From positions 55,925-119,924 of the forward strand of contig CASFTW010000004.1 in assembly GCA_949297785.1 (NCBI GenBank): a DNA stretch of 64,000 nt. Direction: 5' to 3'. Made by a program: the position numbers and the translations under genes. This document shows positions 35,323-44,531 of the stretch, piece after piece (positions within the stretch are counted from its first letter, which is position 1; each line of letters opens with the position of its first letter). Source of the stretch: an uncultured Spirochaetales bacterium. GTDB lineage: Bacteria > Spirochaetota > Spirochaetia > Sphaerochaetales > Sphaerochaetaceae. The notes under the pieces were generated by a model. The model was not told where the DNA came from. It ran no database searches and saw only the letters and a list, made by a program, of their open reading frames with translations.

Positions 35323-35338
35323 ACAGGTTTTGACCTGT
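35323..35338. promoter_or_regulatory. Operator-like palindrome before the MalE-like gene
   Basis: ACAGGT-TTTG-ACCTGT, a 6-bp inverted repeat right upstream of the ribosome site. It differs from the ACTTAAACGTTTAAGT operators of the same locus, so another regulator may act here, or it may be an RNA hairpin masking the start. Confidence 0.4.
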
Positions 35339-35388
35339 ACAAGCTTTGCTGAAGTCACTAGAATACCCATGTATCCATAGTGATATAC

Positions 35389-35432
35389 AAAAAATCTCTG
35401 TTTTCCGAAGTTCTCGCACAGCTTCGGAAAAC
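35389..35432 (-). terminator. Terminator of the LacI-family gene
   Basis: Perfect 11-bp stem GTTTTCCGAAG / CTTCGGAAAAC (35400-35410, 35422-35432) just after the stop, followed on the minus strand by a run of six T. Confidence 0.85.
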
Positions 35433-35433
35433 T

Positions 35434-36459
35434 CTATATCCTTCTTACCGAGTCCCTGACAGTCAGGGACAGAGGAAGAACAAGATTCTCAATGCAGGCT
35501 GCGCCTTTGTCCATCTGGGCGAAGAGTAGCCGTGCCGTCACACGGGCTTTCTGCCCTGCATCCTGATGGATGCTTGTCAGGGATGGTTCTGCACTCAGGG
35601 CAAGGAAGCCGTCATCAAAACCGATCACTGACACATCCCGGGGAACGCTGAGACCTTCACTCTTCAGCCCCCTCATTATTCCAAGAGCCAGAATATCCGC
35701 AGTTGCGAAAACAGCAGAGGGCCGATCTTTCATGGCAGCTATCTGCCGTCCGGCCTCGATTCCGTATGAATACGAGATCCTGCCGCTGAGGACATACTCA
35801 TCCTTTTCCTCAATACCGTTCTCAAGGAGAGCCTTTCCGTATCCTCTGAAACGCTTGCGGTTTACCCCTTCCTGAGAGAGAAAGCCGGAGACGAATGCGA
35901 TGTTCCGGTGCCCGTTCTTTATAAGATAGTCGCATGCAAGATAACCGCCTTCCTCATCCTGTATGTTCACGCTTGAATAAGCGTTGCCTTCAAGATAGGA
36001 ATCGACAAACACGAGCGGAATGTTCTCTTCAAGCAGAAGCTGTGCATCCTGATCTGCGGGAAGTCCCACAACGACAATACCGTCAAGTGCTCTCTCACGG
36101 GCAAGTTCCACATAGCTCTTGTTCACATCTTCCCCGCTGAGCAGAAGACTGTATCCGCTTTGTCTCAGAACTTCTTCAAGAACCGCGATGAACTCACCGT
36201 AGAACGAATTCTCAAGCATCATCCTGCTGCCTGTCTCAGCCTGCGGTATGACAAGACCTATCAGTCTCGTCTTGCGGTTGGCAAGTGCCCTGGCCCCGAG
36301 ATTCGGTACATAGCCAAGCTTTTTTATCGCCTCATTGACACGGGCGACAGTATCGGGAGCAATACTCTGATCACTGCGTTTGTTTATGATGTAGGAAACC
36401 GTTGCGACGCTCACTCCCGCTTCCCTGGCTATATCCTTCATGTTGATTCTGTGTGCCAT
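35434..36459 (-). CDS. LacI-family transcriptional regulator
   Basis: The 341-residue repressor has an N-terminal helix-turn-helix with hinge (MKDIAREAGVSVATVSYIIN, residues about 7-26) and a periplasmic-binding-like sensor domain (LIGLVIPQAE, FVDSYLEG, GFDDGFLALSAEPSLTSI). It sits between the MalEFG-GH31 operon and the GH65 operon and probably controls both. Its own promoter carries the same TTGACA-25-operator layout as the GH65 operon promoter, so it should be autoregulated. The start is the ATG at 36459, with AGGAG upstream. Confidence 0.94.
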   Translation of the reverse strand: MAHRINMKDIAREAGVSVATVSYIINKRSDQSIAPDTVARVNEAIKKLGYVPNLGARALANRKTRLIGLVIPQAETGSRMMLENSFYGEFIAVLEEVLRQSGYSLLLSGEDVNKSYVELARERALDGIVVVGLPADQDAQLLLEENIPLVFVDSYLEGNAYSSVNIQDEEGGYLACDYLIKNGHRNIAFVSGFLSQEGVNRKRFRGYGKALLENGIEEKDEYVLSGRISYSYGIEAGRQIAAMKDRPSAVFATADILALGIMRGLKSEGLSVPRDVSVIGFDDGFLALSAEPSLTSIHQDAGQKARVTARLLFAQMDKGAACIENLVLPLSLTVRDSVRRI

Positions 36460-36470
36460 ATACATCTCCT

Positions 36471-36517
36471 ACTTAAACGCTTAAGTATATTCTCCTCCAG
36501 CTTTCACCGTTTGTCAA
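36471..36517 (-). promoter_or_regulatory. Promoter and LacI-type operator before lacI
   Basis: Minus strand TTGACA (36517-36512), 25 bases, then the palindrome ACTTAAGCGTTTAAGT (36486-36471, one mismatch) directly before the AGGAG ribosome site. An AGAATA/GAATAT-like -10 lies just ahead of the palindrome. Confidence 0.65.
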
Positions 36518-36532
36518 ACAAATTCTTGTACT

Positions 36533-38527
36533 TCACACCCGCCGGCACCTGAACTTCCCTTTCTCAAGGAAACAGTACGACACATGTAAGACACACTCAG
36601 GAAGCTGAACCGGACTGTCATTCTTCTCATCAGAGGAGAAGGCATGACCCAGCATACCGTAAAGCACAGCCTCAAGACTTGCACCCATTGCACCTATATG
36701 AAGGCCCTCGCTGTGAGTGTTCTGCATAAGATTCTCAAGATCGAGGAAAAGACTTTTCTGAAGGTATTGCCAGGCTTCCTTTCCTTTGCCGAGCTTGTAA
36801 GCGATCAGGGCATGCAGCGGCCAGCTGAGAGTTGAATCATGCGCACATCTTGCCTCATACTCATCCCATGCCCTCTCTGCTTCCTGAGATGTGAAGAGAG
36901 ACGGCTGCATAAGATAAAGCAGCAGGACATCAGGCTGCTTCAGCACCCTGAGACGCTGAAGGGTATCGTAATCATAGATCCAGTAAAGAGGTTGGTCAGA
37001 TTCCTTGAGCACACCGAGATCCACATCCTCCAGATTAAGATAATTGTCGTCTTCGAGAATTGTGCCGAGCCTGTCGGAATAAGGCCTTTTCACCTTCAAT
37101 ATGAAGTCATTGAACCTCTTCTTTTCCCCATCTTCGAGAGTTATGAGGCCTTCATCACAGGCTCTGAGCGCCAGACGCACATTCAGTATTGCCATATGAT
37201 TGGTATAGGCATTATTGGAAGTGACCCCGCAGTACTCGTCGGGACCTTTGACGAAAATAAGGTCATAACAGTCTCTTTCTCTGCTGTATGTGAAGCGGCT
37301 GAGCCAGAAGCGCGCCGTTTGTACATACACCTCTGCGATCGCCCTTCTCTCATCCCCAGACAGCTCAAATGAAGCCTCATAACGGGACAGAGCCCATGCG
37401 ACATCGGCGCTGATATGCATTTCACATTTGCCGGTATCCCAGCTTTCGCACTGCTCGCTGCCGTCAAGGGAAGCCATCCACGGATAGCGGGCTCCTCCGG
37501 TATTGAGGGATTCAGAGATTTTTTTCGCCGCATCAAGGTTTTTTATCCTGTAGCGTGCAAGATGTTCTGCCACTCTCCTGTCGGAGAGAAGATAATAAGG
37601 AAGAAGGAAAACATCGGTATCCCAGAAATAGCAGCCCTTGTAACGACCGTGTGTCAGTCCCCTTGCACCTATTGAGATGTCACAGGAAGGTGCATTCTGC
37701 ATAAGCTGGAAAATATTGAAACGCAACGCGCACTGAAGAGAGTCGGAAGCACCTTCCAGAATTATGTCACGTCTCTGCCAGAGTGAAGAGAGTGCGTCAG
37801 CAGATCTGTTCCTCTCCTCTTCGTAATCGGATGAGGAAAGATCTCTGCCGCAGAAACTGACAAGGGACTCATGGATAAGAGTGCCATCACAGATGTAATC
37901 ATGGTTTTTCTTGGTGAAAGTGAATGAATGTGTGCCGCACACAGTGGAAAAGGAAAGGGACATGATCCCGTTCTCATCACAGGATGTGACTGCATCCTTT
38001 ATGAGGGTTATGACTTCCTCGCTGCGGGTTTTCTGGTCATCGCTTACCGGCATGTTGGCAACATCGGAAGAGAAGGAATCCTCTATGCCGACATCAGGAG
38101 AGGCATCAGTGCTTATGCGGATACCCGCAATGTTCCTGTCATGATGGGAGACAAACTGCTCTATCCTGAATTCATGACCGCCGAAGGCCAGAACTGTCGT
38201 AAGTATTCCTTTCCTGAAATCAAGTGTTCTTGAGCAGAGTGAAAGCTGGCTCGAGGAAGTGAGGACAGCGCCGCCCGCCGAAAGTTTCAGATCAAAGGGT
38301 TCGGGAAGATTCACCATATCGGTTATGCCCGGGCGGATATACTCAAACACGCCTTCCATGAACATGCCGCGTTCACTCCGGTCAAGACCGGAGAATAAAG
38401 GTAAGTTATTCCTTATTCCTGCATGTCCGTTTCCAAGGAAAAACAGCGCAGAAGCCCACTTGTCTGAGACACATGAGCGATCATCAACCGTGATGCCCCA
38501 TGGATCATACTTCACCTTACTGTTCAT
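36533..38527 (-). CDS. Glycoside hydrolase family 65 disaccharide phosphorylase
   Basis: The 664-residue cytoplasmic enzyme is of the maltose/kojibiose/trehalose phosphorylase family. It inverts an alpha-glucoside with phosphate to beta-glucose-1-phosphate. The general-acid Glu lies in FVKGPDEYCG near residue 425, followed by NNAYTNHMA. YKGCYFWDTDVFLLPYYL near 290 is the typical substrate region. It is somewhat shorter than most members (about 750). The start is the ATG at 38527 with GGAGG upstream, overlapping the preceding glycosidase gene by 11 bases. The exact disaccharide cannot be called. Confidence 0.88.
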   Translation of the reverse strand: MNSKVKYDPWGITVDDRSCVSDKWASALFFLGNGHAGIRNNLPLFSGLDRSERGMFMEGVFEYIRPGITDMVNLPEPFDLKLSAGGAVLTSSSQLSLCSRTLDFRKGILTTVLAFGGHEFRIEQFVSHHDRNIAGIRISTDASPDVGIEDSFSSDVANMPVSDDQKTRSEEVITLIKDAVTSCDENGIMSLSFSTVCGTHSFTFTKKNHDYICDGTLIHESLVSFCGRDLSSSDYEEERNRSADALSSLWQRRDIILEGASDSLQCALRFNIFQLMQNAPSCDISIGARGLTHGRYKGCYFWDTDVFLLPYYLLSDRRVAEHLARYRIKNLDAAKKISESLNTGGARYPWMASLDGSEQCESWDTGKCEMHISADVAWALSRYEASFELSGDERRAIAEVYVQTARFWLSRFTYSRERDCYDLIFVKGPDEYCGVTSNNAYTNHMAILNVRLALRACDEGLITLEDGEKKRFNDFILKVKRPYSDRLGTILEDDNYLNLEDVDLGVLKESDQPLYWIYDYDTLQRLRVLKQPDVLLLYLMQPSLFTSQEAERAWDEYEARCAHDSTLSWPLHALIAYKLGKGKEAWQYLQKSLFLDLENLMQNTHSEGLHIGAMGASLEAVLYGMLGHAFSSDEKNDSPVQLPECVLHVSYCFLEKGKFRCRRV

Positions 38528-40244
38528 CAAGCGCCTCCATCAGTGCACAGGCAAGGAAGCCGGCACATGTGGCGAAGGCCCTGCCGGTCGCAGCCTCTCC
38601 CGTATTCTCATCGATGCTCTCGCATGCGATCTTCTCATCCATAGGTGCCCTCAGAAGTTTCTCAAGAGCATCAGATGACCTGAACACCTTGAATTCGTTT
38701 ATCAGGCTGAGCACCCATGGATGCGGAGCATGGGCACAGCCGACTGCGGCAAAAGGACAGCCGCTGAAAGAGTATTCATATGAAGCATCGTTTATCCTTT
38801 CCACTGTCTTTCTGTAAACAGGATCGTCCACAGTGCAGAAACCGTAATACGGAAGGAGGATCAGACTTCCGGGCGGCTCATCATAAATATCGTAATTGCC
38901 GTTTCCGTCGACTGCCCACACATATTCTCCCTCCACATTGAAATATTTCATGCACTTTTCATGGAGCATACCGGCCTTATAATCGTATGAAGGATCGGAA
39001 AACAAAGTTGCAAGGATCCTGAACGCCTTGATGACAAGCGCATTGTCATAAAGGAGAAAACTGTAATGCGTCATGTCATCAGTAGGCTGCAGGAAAGTGG
39101 CATAAAGCCCTGTTTTCTCATCTTTCCATTTCTCAAGAGCGCACAGGATTTTCTCAATGAGCTTCCTCACCTCCCTTTCTTCCAGGATCGATCTGTCACC
39201 GCCGTTTACTATGTATGTGTCAAGCGCGATAACGGGACTTACCAGCTCGTCAAGCTCGAAACCCGGTTCAAGAACGCTTCCGTCAATATAGCGGCTGTGG
39301 ACACCTGTGTTCCTTGCCTGCCTGTGTACGACATAATCGAGCACACGCCGGGCAAGAGAGATATCGATACGGGCAATTGCGGGAAATGCCCACAGAAGGC
39401 TGTCCCTGTCCCAGTAGGCTGCAGAGACATAGTAATGCGGACTTCTGCTCGTGATGCAGACAAGTTCCTCTGAGTCAAACGTGATGCCGAGCGAATAATG
39501 CAGGGCGAAAAGGAGATTGCGGTTCAGCAGCTGAGAATATGCCGGATCCTCACATCTGAGTGTGTGTTCCTCAAGGTATTTCACGCTCTGGACCATAAGT
39601 CTGTCATAGCCCCAGCGCAAAAGCTCCCTGCATACCGTCACGGCACCGACTTCCTCAAAGGCAATGCCAAAATACATGCATCCCGTATATTCATCACCCG
39701 CAGCCAGCTGTTTTGAGAACACATATGTGAAACCATCATCCGAACCTGTCTTTGAGGATGCATCCTCAGCCATTGCCGCAAAACAGAGAAAAGGAGTGCC
39801 GATGAAAGTCTCTATTATGAAATCATCTTCCCATGACGATTTCCTCACCGTTTTCCTGACATCAATTTCCTTTGATTCATTCACAGTATGCACAAGATTT
39901 GAAAGATTCACCTCAAATCTGATATCCACATCAAGTTTTTCACCGGTTCTGGATGAAATGCTGAAAGCCATGCAGAATCCCTTATGGCCGTGCGGAGAGA
40001 GAAGTGTGAGAACGACATCGGCTTTCTCGTCAGAAAAGCAAAACTGCGGAATCCAGTAGTCTCTGTAGCTGAAACTGAAAGAGCCGGCACGTCTGCCGTC
40101 AATATATATGGAAGGCGTTATAAAAGGATCCCCCTTCAGCTCGATAAGCCCCTTCTCTCTCATGCTCAGCACATTGATGCTTCTGATCGCACCGGTATCG
40201 GAAATATCAGGAACAGCTATGAAATCATTACCAGTCAGCGGCAT
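38517..40244 (-). CDS. Probable (alpha/alpha)6-barrel glycosidase, family not assigned
   Basis: The 575-residue cytoplasmic protein has an N-terminal beta-rich half (about 1-220) and a helical C-terminal half. The latter contains SAAYWDRDSLLWAFPAIA near residue 290 and APHPWVLSLINEF near 520. The WDRDS block and helical repeats recall amylo-alpha-1,6-glucosidase, GH63 and GH15-like six-hairpin enzymes, but I cannot place it in a named family. It is the first gene of the GH65 operon, directly behind a LacI-type operator, so it probably degrades the same alpha-glucosides. Confidence 0.6.
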   Translation of the reverse strand: MPLTGNDFIAVPDISDTGAIRSINVLSMREKGLIELKGDPFITPSIYIDGRRAGSFSFSYRDYWIPQFCFSDEKADVVLTLLSPHGHKGFCMAFSISSRTGEKLDVDIRFEVNLSNLVHTVNESKEIDVRKTVRKSSWEDDFIIETFIGTPFLCFAAMAEDASSKTGSDDGFTYVFSKQLAAGDEYTGCMYFGIAFEEVGAVTVCRELLRWGYDRLMVQSVKYLEEHTLRCEDPAYSQLLNRNLLFALHYSLGITFDSEELVCITSRSPHYYVSAAYWDRDSLLWAFPAIARIDISLARRVLDYVVHRQARNTGVHSRYIDGSVLEPGFELDELVSPVIALDTYIVNGGDRSILEEREVRKLIEKILCALEKWKDEKTGLYATFLQPTDDMTHYSFLLYDNALVIKAFRILATLFSDPSYDYKAGMLHEKCMKYFNVEGEYVWAVDGNGNYDIYDEPPGSLILLPYYGFCTVDDPVYRKTVERINDASYEYSFSGCPFAAVGCAHAPHPWVLSLINEFKVFRSSDALEKLLRAPMDEKIACESIDENTGEAATGRAFATCAGFLACALMEALDEQ

Positions 40245-40255
40245 TCAGAACTCCT

Positions 40256-40302
40256 ACTTAAACGTTTAAGTTATTATTGTTTCACTTTTTCAGGGTTGTC
40301 AA
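40256..40302 (-). promoter_or_regulatory. Promoter and LacI-type operator of the GH65 operon
   Basis: Minus strand TTGACA (40302-40297), 18-base spacer, AATAAT, then the perfect 16-bp palindrome ACTTAAACGTTTAAGT (40271-40256) just before TAGGAG. The central CG and symmetry are typical of LacI-family sites. Confidence 0.75.
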
Positions 40303-40396
40303 CAAAAAAACTCACACAGCATTTTCCCGAAAATTTTTCTTCTCTGCCGCCGAAGACAGAAGAAGAAACTTATTCTCAAGAAAACCCGTGTTGTGC

Positions 40397-40402
40397 TACA
40401 AT
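40397..40402 (+). promoter_or_regulatory. Extended -10 of the first EamA gene
   Basis: TGC-TACAAT with 11 bases to the ATG at 40414. The predicted leader is only about 5 bases and holds no Shine-Dalgarno. Confidence 0.5.
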
Positions 40403-40413
40403 CCTCCGCTGTT

Positions 40414-41292
40414 ATGAAAGAAAGAAACGCTGCCCTGCTTTTACTGCTCACATCATTCATCTGGGGACTTTCGTTCGTCGCCCAGTCGGTATCAAGCGAC
40501 CTTGTCGGTCCCTTCACCTTCAACTCGATCAGACTGCTGATCGGCGGCATCGTGCTGATCCCGTTCGCAATTCCCGCAATCAGGAGGGGAATGCAGACTC
40601 CGGGATACTGGAAGAAAAGTCTCAAAGCCGGCATTGTATGCGGTCTGCTGCTTGCCGCAGCTTCCGTAACCCAGCAGATAGGAGTCGGCTACTCAGGTGC
40701 GGGAAAAGGCGGCTTCATAACATCAGTCTATATAATAATCGTACCGTTCATCTCTCTCATTTTCGGTAAGAAAGTGGAGAAAAAGACCTGGATTGCGGGC
40801 CTTGTCGCGCTAATCGGAATGTATCTCTTATGCATGGGAGGAGCAAGCTCGATATCTGTCGGGGATATATATCTCATCCTGTGTGCCCTTCTCTTCTCGT
40901 TCCACATCATGGCAATCGACGCACTGGGAAAGGATGTGGACGGAATAACGATGTCGATGCTGCAGTTCTTCGTCGGCGGCATAGTGACCTTCCCGGGAAT
41001 GATTGCAGAAGGTCCTGCCATCTCGACAGTGCTTTCGGCATGGATGCCGATTCTCTATGCAGGCGCATTCTCATGCGGTATTGCCTACACTCTTCAGGTT
41101 GTCGGCCAGAAATACGTACAGCCGTCACATGCGGTTCTGCTGCTCTCGCTTGAAAGCGTATGGGCGGCCATTGGCGGTGTCGTACTGCTTTCTGAAAGAA
41201 TGAGCGCGAGCGAAACGATCGGCTGCATTCTCGTATTCGCAGCCGTACTTGCAACCGAACTCGAATTTCCGTTGAAAAAGAAAAGAACGTAA
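40414..41292 (+). CDS. EamA/DMT-family transporter
   Basis: The 292-residue membrane protein has about ten hydrophobic helices in two EamA halves: LTSFIWGLSFVAQSVSSDLVG at the start and GDIYLILCALLFSFHIMAID at the beginning of the second half. Such carriers export or import small metabolites, often amino acids; the substrate is unknown. The ATG at 40414 is chosen over an upstream TTG by its position relative to the -10 box. It is followed by the phase-variable-looking lipoprotein gene and, beyond it, a second EamA gene. Confidence 0.9.
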   Translation: MKERNAALLLLLTSFIWGLSFVAQSVSSDLVGPFTFNSIRLLIGGIVLIPFAIPAIRRGMQTPGYWKKSLKAGIVCGLLLAAASVTQQIGVGYSGAGKGGFITSVYIIIVPFISLIFGKKVEKKTWIAGLVALIGMYLLCMGGASSISVGDIYLILCALLFSFHIMAIDALGKDVDGITMSMLQFFVGGIVTFPGMIAEGPAISTVLSAWMPILYAGAFSCGIAYTLQVVGQKYVQPSHAVLLLSLESVWAAIGGVVLLSERMSASETIGCILVFAAVLATELEFPLKKKRT

Positions 41293-41325
41293 AAATAACG
41301 GATAACCATTGACAGCAACATTTTT

Positions 41326-41352
41326 TTGGGCAACCCTTTTCATATATAAAAT
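41326..41352 (+). promoter_or_regulatory. Promoter of the lipoprotein gene
   Basis: TATATAAAAT (41343-41352) with TTGGGC 15 bases before TAAAAT. A seven-T run and TTGACA (41309-41314) lie further upstream. The start would be a few bases before the GGAG at 41361. Confidence 0.4.
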
Positions 41353-41371
41353 CGAAAAAAGGAGAAAAGTT

Positions 41372-44300
41372 ATGAAAAGGGTAAAATTATTATCTATCCT
41401 TCTCTGTCTTCTGGTGGTCTTTTTCCCATCCTGCAACGGAAACAGCACATCACCGGAAGCCACCGGTTCAATCACGGTGGAAATTGAAGACTCCACCACC
41501 ATAGAGGGGGGGGGAAAACGCAAGAGGCGTAGAGCCGCAGGACTATGAAGTCGCAAGTTACGAGATACTCGCATCAGGACCAGGAGGTGCTGAACTTTCA
41601 GTAGCTGTTGAAAAAAATCCCACAGAAAGCACAACACACACATTCAACAATGTCGCCCCAGGCAACTGGACCATCGAAATAAATGCAAAAGCAAAAGGTG
41701 GAGAACTGATAGGAAGCGGTACTGCAAATGTGACCGTCACTCCCGGACAGAATGCAAGCTGCAGCATTGAAGTAAAGGAAATTCAGGGCGAAGGTGAAAT
41801 AAACTTCAACATCACAGATTCAACAGGCGCTCTCACCGCCCTGACTGCTGAAATTTCCAATGATAAAGGAATCGTCGCAACAGCAGAATTAAATAAAAAT
41901 GACCAAAACATTTTCTCAGGCAGCGTTAAAGTTGACAATGGTTTTTACATGGTGTCAATCAAAGCCGGTGAAAATGAAATTCTGAAAGTCGATTCAGTAC
42001 GTGTTTATGCCGATATCACAACTATCTACAACGGTACATATGACGGCGAGACTATTAATGTCACTGTTACAGATGAAATCATAAAGACTCCTGATCTGAC
42101 GCTCACTATCACTTCAGGTGCCAGTGTTGCCGCAAACGGTACGCTTACCGCATCGGCAACCGTTACGAATCTTGAGAATCCGTCATACGCATGGTATATC
42201 AACGGAACAAAACTTGAAAACAGCACGGATTCAGATCTTTCTTATAAAATTGAAGGTTCAGCATATGCAGAGGAAGAAACACTTGAAGTAACTGTTTTCA
42301 TTTCAAACGGCAGTATCATCTGGAGTGAAAGCAAAACTGTTACTGTGACAGAAGCAGTTACACTTCCATCTGAAGTCACAATTTCACAGGACAAAACAGC
42401 ATATGGAAGTGAAATCACACTCAGCTATGAGACAGATGAAAATATTCCTGAAGGTACAGCCGCGACATGGACTGTCAAGGGAACAGTACTTGAAAGTGCC
42501 ACTTTCGCACCGTCCATAATCGGGCATGAAATTCCTGTTTCACTCACCCTCAATGCAGGTGGAGTAACTCAGACTTATACTTCGTCAATTGAGATCAATC
42601 CTGTAGTAAGCAACTTCAATGTTACACCCAATTCTGTTCCTGAAAAGGCAGTTCTGGCTGTTGAAAGCACGGTAAATGCCCCTGAAGATGCTGTCCTCTC
42701 AGCTGTTATCGGAGAGGAAACAATTGATGTTTCAGCCGGAAAGCTCACTCTGCCAGAGGGCCTTTCAGGTGAAGTTTCCATTTCATGGAGCATCTCATAC
42801 AATGATGAATCATGGACAGGTGAAACCACTGCCACAGTTGCTGTTACAGAATCTGCAGCAACACCTGCACCAGAAATAAATACTGACTCATCTTTCGGTG
42901 GTGCTACCGATGATGAAAAAGAAAAAACTGTAGAAAATGTCCTTAACGCTCTATCAGAATCCGGTATTGACTTCCTTGAAACCTCTGACGGTGAGTTCAA
43001 CTTGGACAGGACCATAGAGAAAGTAAATGAAGGTTACAAATATTATGGTTTCAGCTCTGGAGATTATGTCTTCTGGGGATCAAAAGATGGCTCAATTGTT
43101 GATATTACAGTAAGTGATAAAACAAATGTTTTCACAATTAGAGCAGAAGGAACATCATACATTCTCAATGATGTGCAAATTGTTACAATTCCGACAGAGG
43201 CTCCTGCTGTCAACACTAATCCCGGTTTCGGTGGTAATGCTGAAGAAAGATATAATCTCGTAATGAGTATTTATAATGAGATTATGGAAGCTGTCTGGTA
43301 TGGAATTCCTGATAGAATGGAATTCACAGATGGTCATGCTACTATGACAGGTTTACAGACAAGAAGTTATATTATCTGGGGAGCCGCCATTGTTGATCCT
43401 TCATCTTTCGCACTCTCCAGTGCTAACGTGACTGTTATGGATTCAGATGGAAACATATTTGAAATCACAACAGAAAACGGAACATTCTATGTTAATGGAG
43501 AAGTCTGCCAGAAGCCAGAAATAGCAGAACCTGTTGAACCTGATGAAGGTTTATTTGCAGATGCAACTGGAGTACAACCAGGTACAATAGAAGAGTATGA
43601 AATTGCTAATCAAATTCATGATGATATGAGTGATTTGTACTACAACACTTTCTCCTACACTTTCAGCTATCTGATGTTTCTTATTGAGATAACAGATCTG
43701 GATGTTGGCGACTACATCGTTTCAATTGACCCAAAAACACTAACCACAAAAACTATAGTTGATAACGACATCGTTGCTGATATTGAAATTGATGATCCTG
43801 AAGGACGACCATATGCTATCTACAGAGACGTCACAATAAAAAAAGGATCTTCCTCAATATCTGGAATGGAGTCGGCAACTGATGATCTGCATTTCATTTA
43901 CAACGGAGTAGAATACAAGGTTCATGGGAATGGAACAGAATTTACATTTGAAATCATAAATTCCAGCGAAGGCTCAGAGATTCTGCCTGACACAGAAATT
44001 AATGATCTTGCTTCAGGTATTTCTTCATATACAGGATTTGCCTCAGCTATGCTGCTACTTGAAAACGACACTTTCCTTAACCAAGTTCTGAATAAAAGCT
44101 TCCAATTAGAAGACAATCTGTGTTTTGAAATCAGAAGTATAGCGATAAATCCAGATGCACCATTAATGGATATTCTCGTTTCATGCCTTAACTACAGCAT
44201 GTATGGTACAACGACCATCACATCCAAAGGAATGCATATATATGTTGATATTTCTGAAAAAAACGAAGTCACAGATCATGTATGTGGCCCTGTCATTTAT

Positions 44301-44414
44301 AATGGTGAAGAATACTATATTGATTACAACTATTCGCAAGTTCCAGGAGAACAATATGCCGGAATCAAAATTGACGGAACTTGGAAAGATGTAACAGAAT
44401 TCATGCCTGATTAA
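41372..44414 (+). CDS. Large surface lipoprotein, out of frame at a G9 tract (probable phase-variable gene)
   Basis: The ATG at 41372 (GGAG 7 bases upstream) begins a lipoprotein signal peptide ending FFPSC, with the lipobox Cys at about residue 22. After 48 codons the frame meets nine G (41516-41524) and stops at 41546. With one G fewer (or two more) it continues without a stop to 44414, giving about 1,013 residues. The reading across the tract is then EGGENARGVEPQDYEVASYE. The long part holds Ig-like beta modules (about residues 45-480) and three related C-terminal modules, the first two opening INTDSSFGG and VNTNPGFGG. Probably an exposed adhesin-like lipoprotein that is OFF in this sequence; an assembly error in the tract is the alternative. 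Confidence 0.75.
41516..41524 (+). repeat. Homopolymeric G9 tract within the lipoprotein reading frame
   Basis: Nine consecutive G, codon 49 onward. Eight or eleven G would fuse the two halves into one frame. The tract lies just after the secretion signal, where slippage switches the whole protein. Confidence 0.95.
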
Positions 44415-44436
44415 AAACAAGATCCAATGCTTATTT

Positions 44437-44468
44437 ACGGAGTCATGTCATTCATGGCTCCGTTTTTA
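44437..44468 (+). terminator. Terminator of the lipoprotein gene
   Basis: ACGGAGTCATG / CATGGCTCCGT stem (one G-T pair), 5-base loop, then TTTTT. Confidence 0.85.
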
Positions 44469-44531
44469 TCATCCATTTGTAAAGACACAAATTTCCTTTA
44501 GTGCTATCGTGTGCGCTGGAGGAAGCAACAC

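Noticed and set aside
41309..41548. 79-residue protein ending at 41548 as a separate short gene
   Set aside because: Its first residues lie in the promoter; the real start is 41372, and the last residues after the G9 tract are out-of-frame translation of the lipoprotein.
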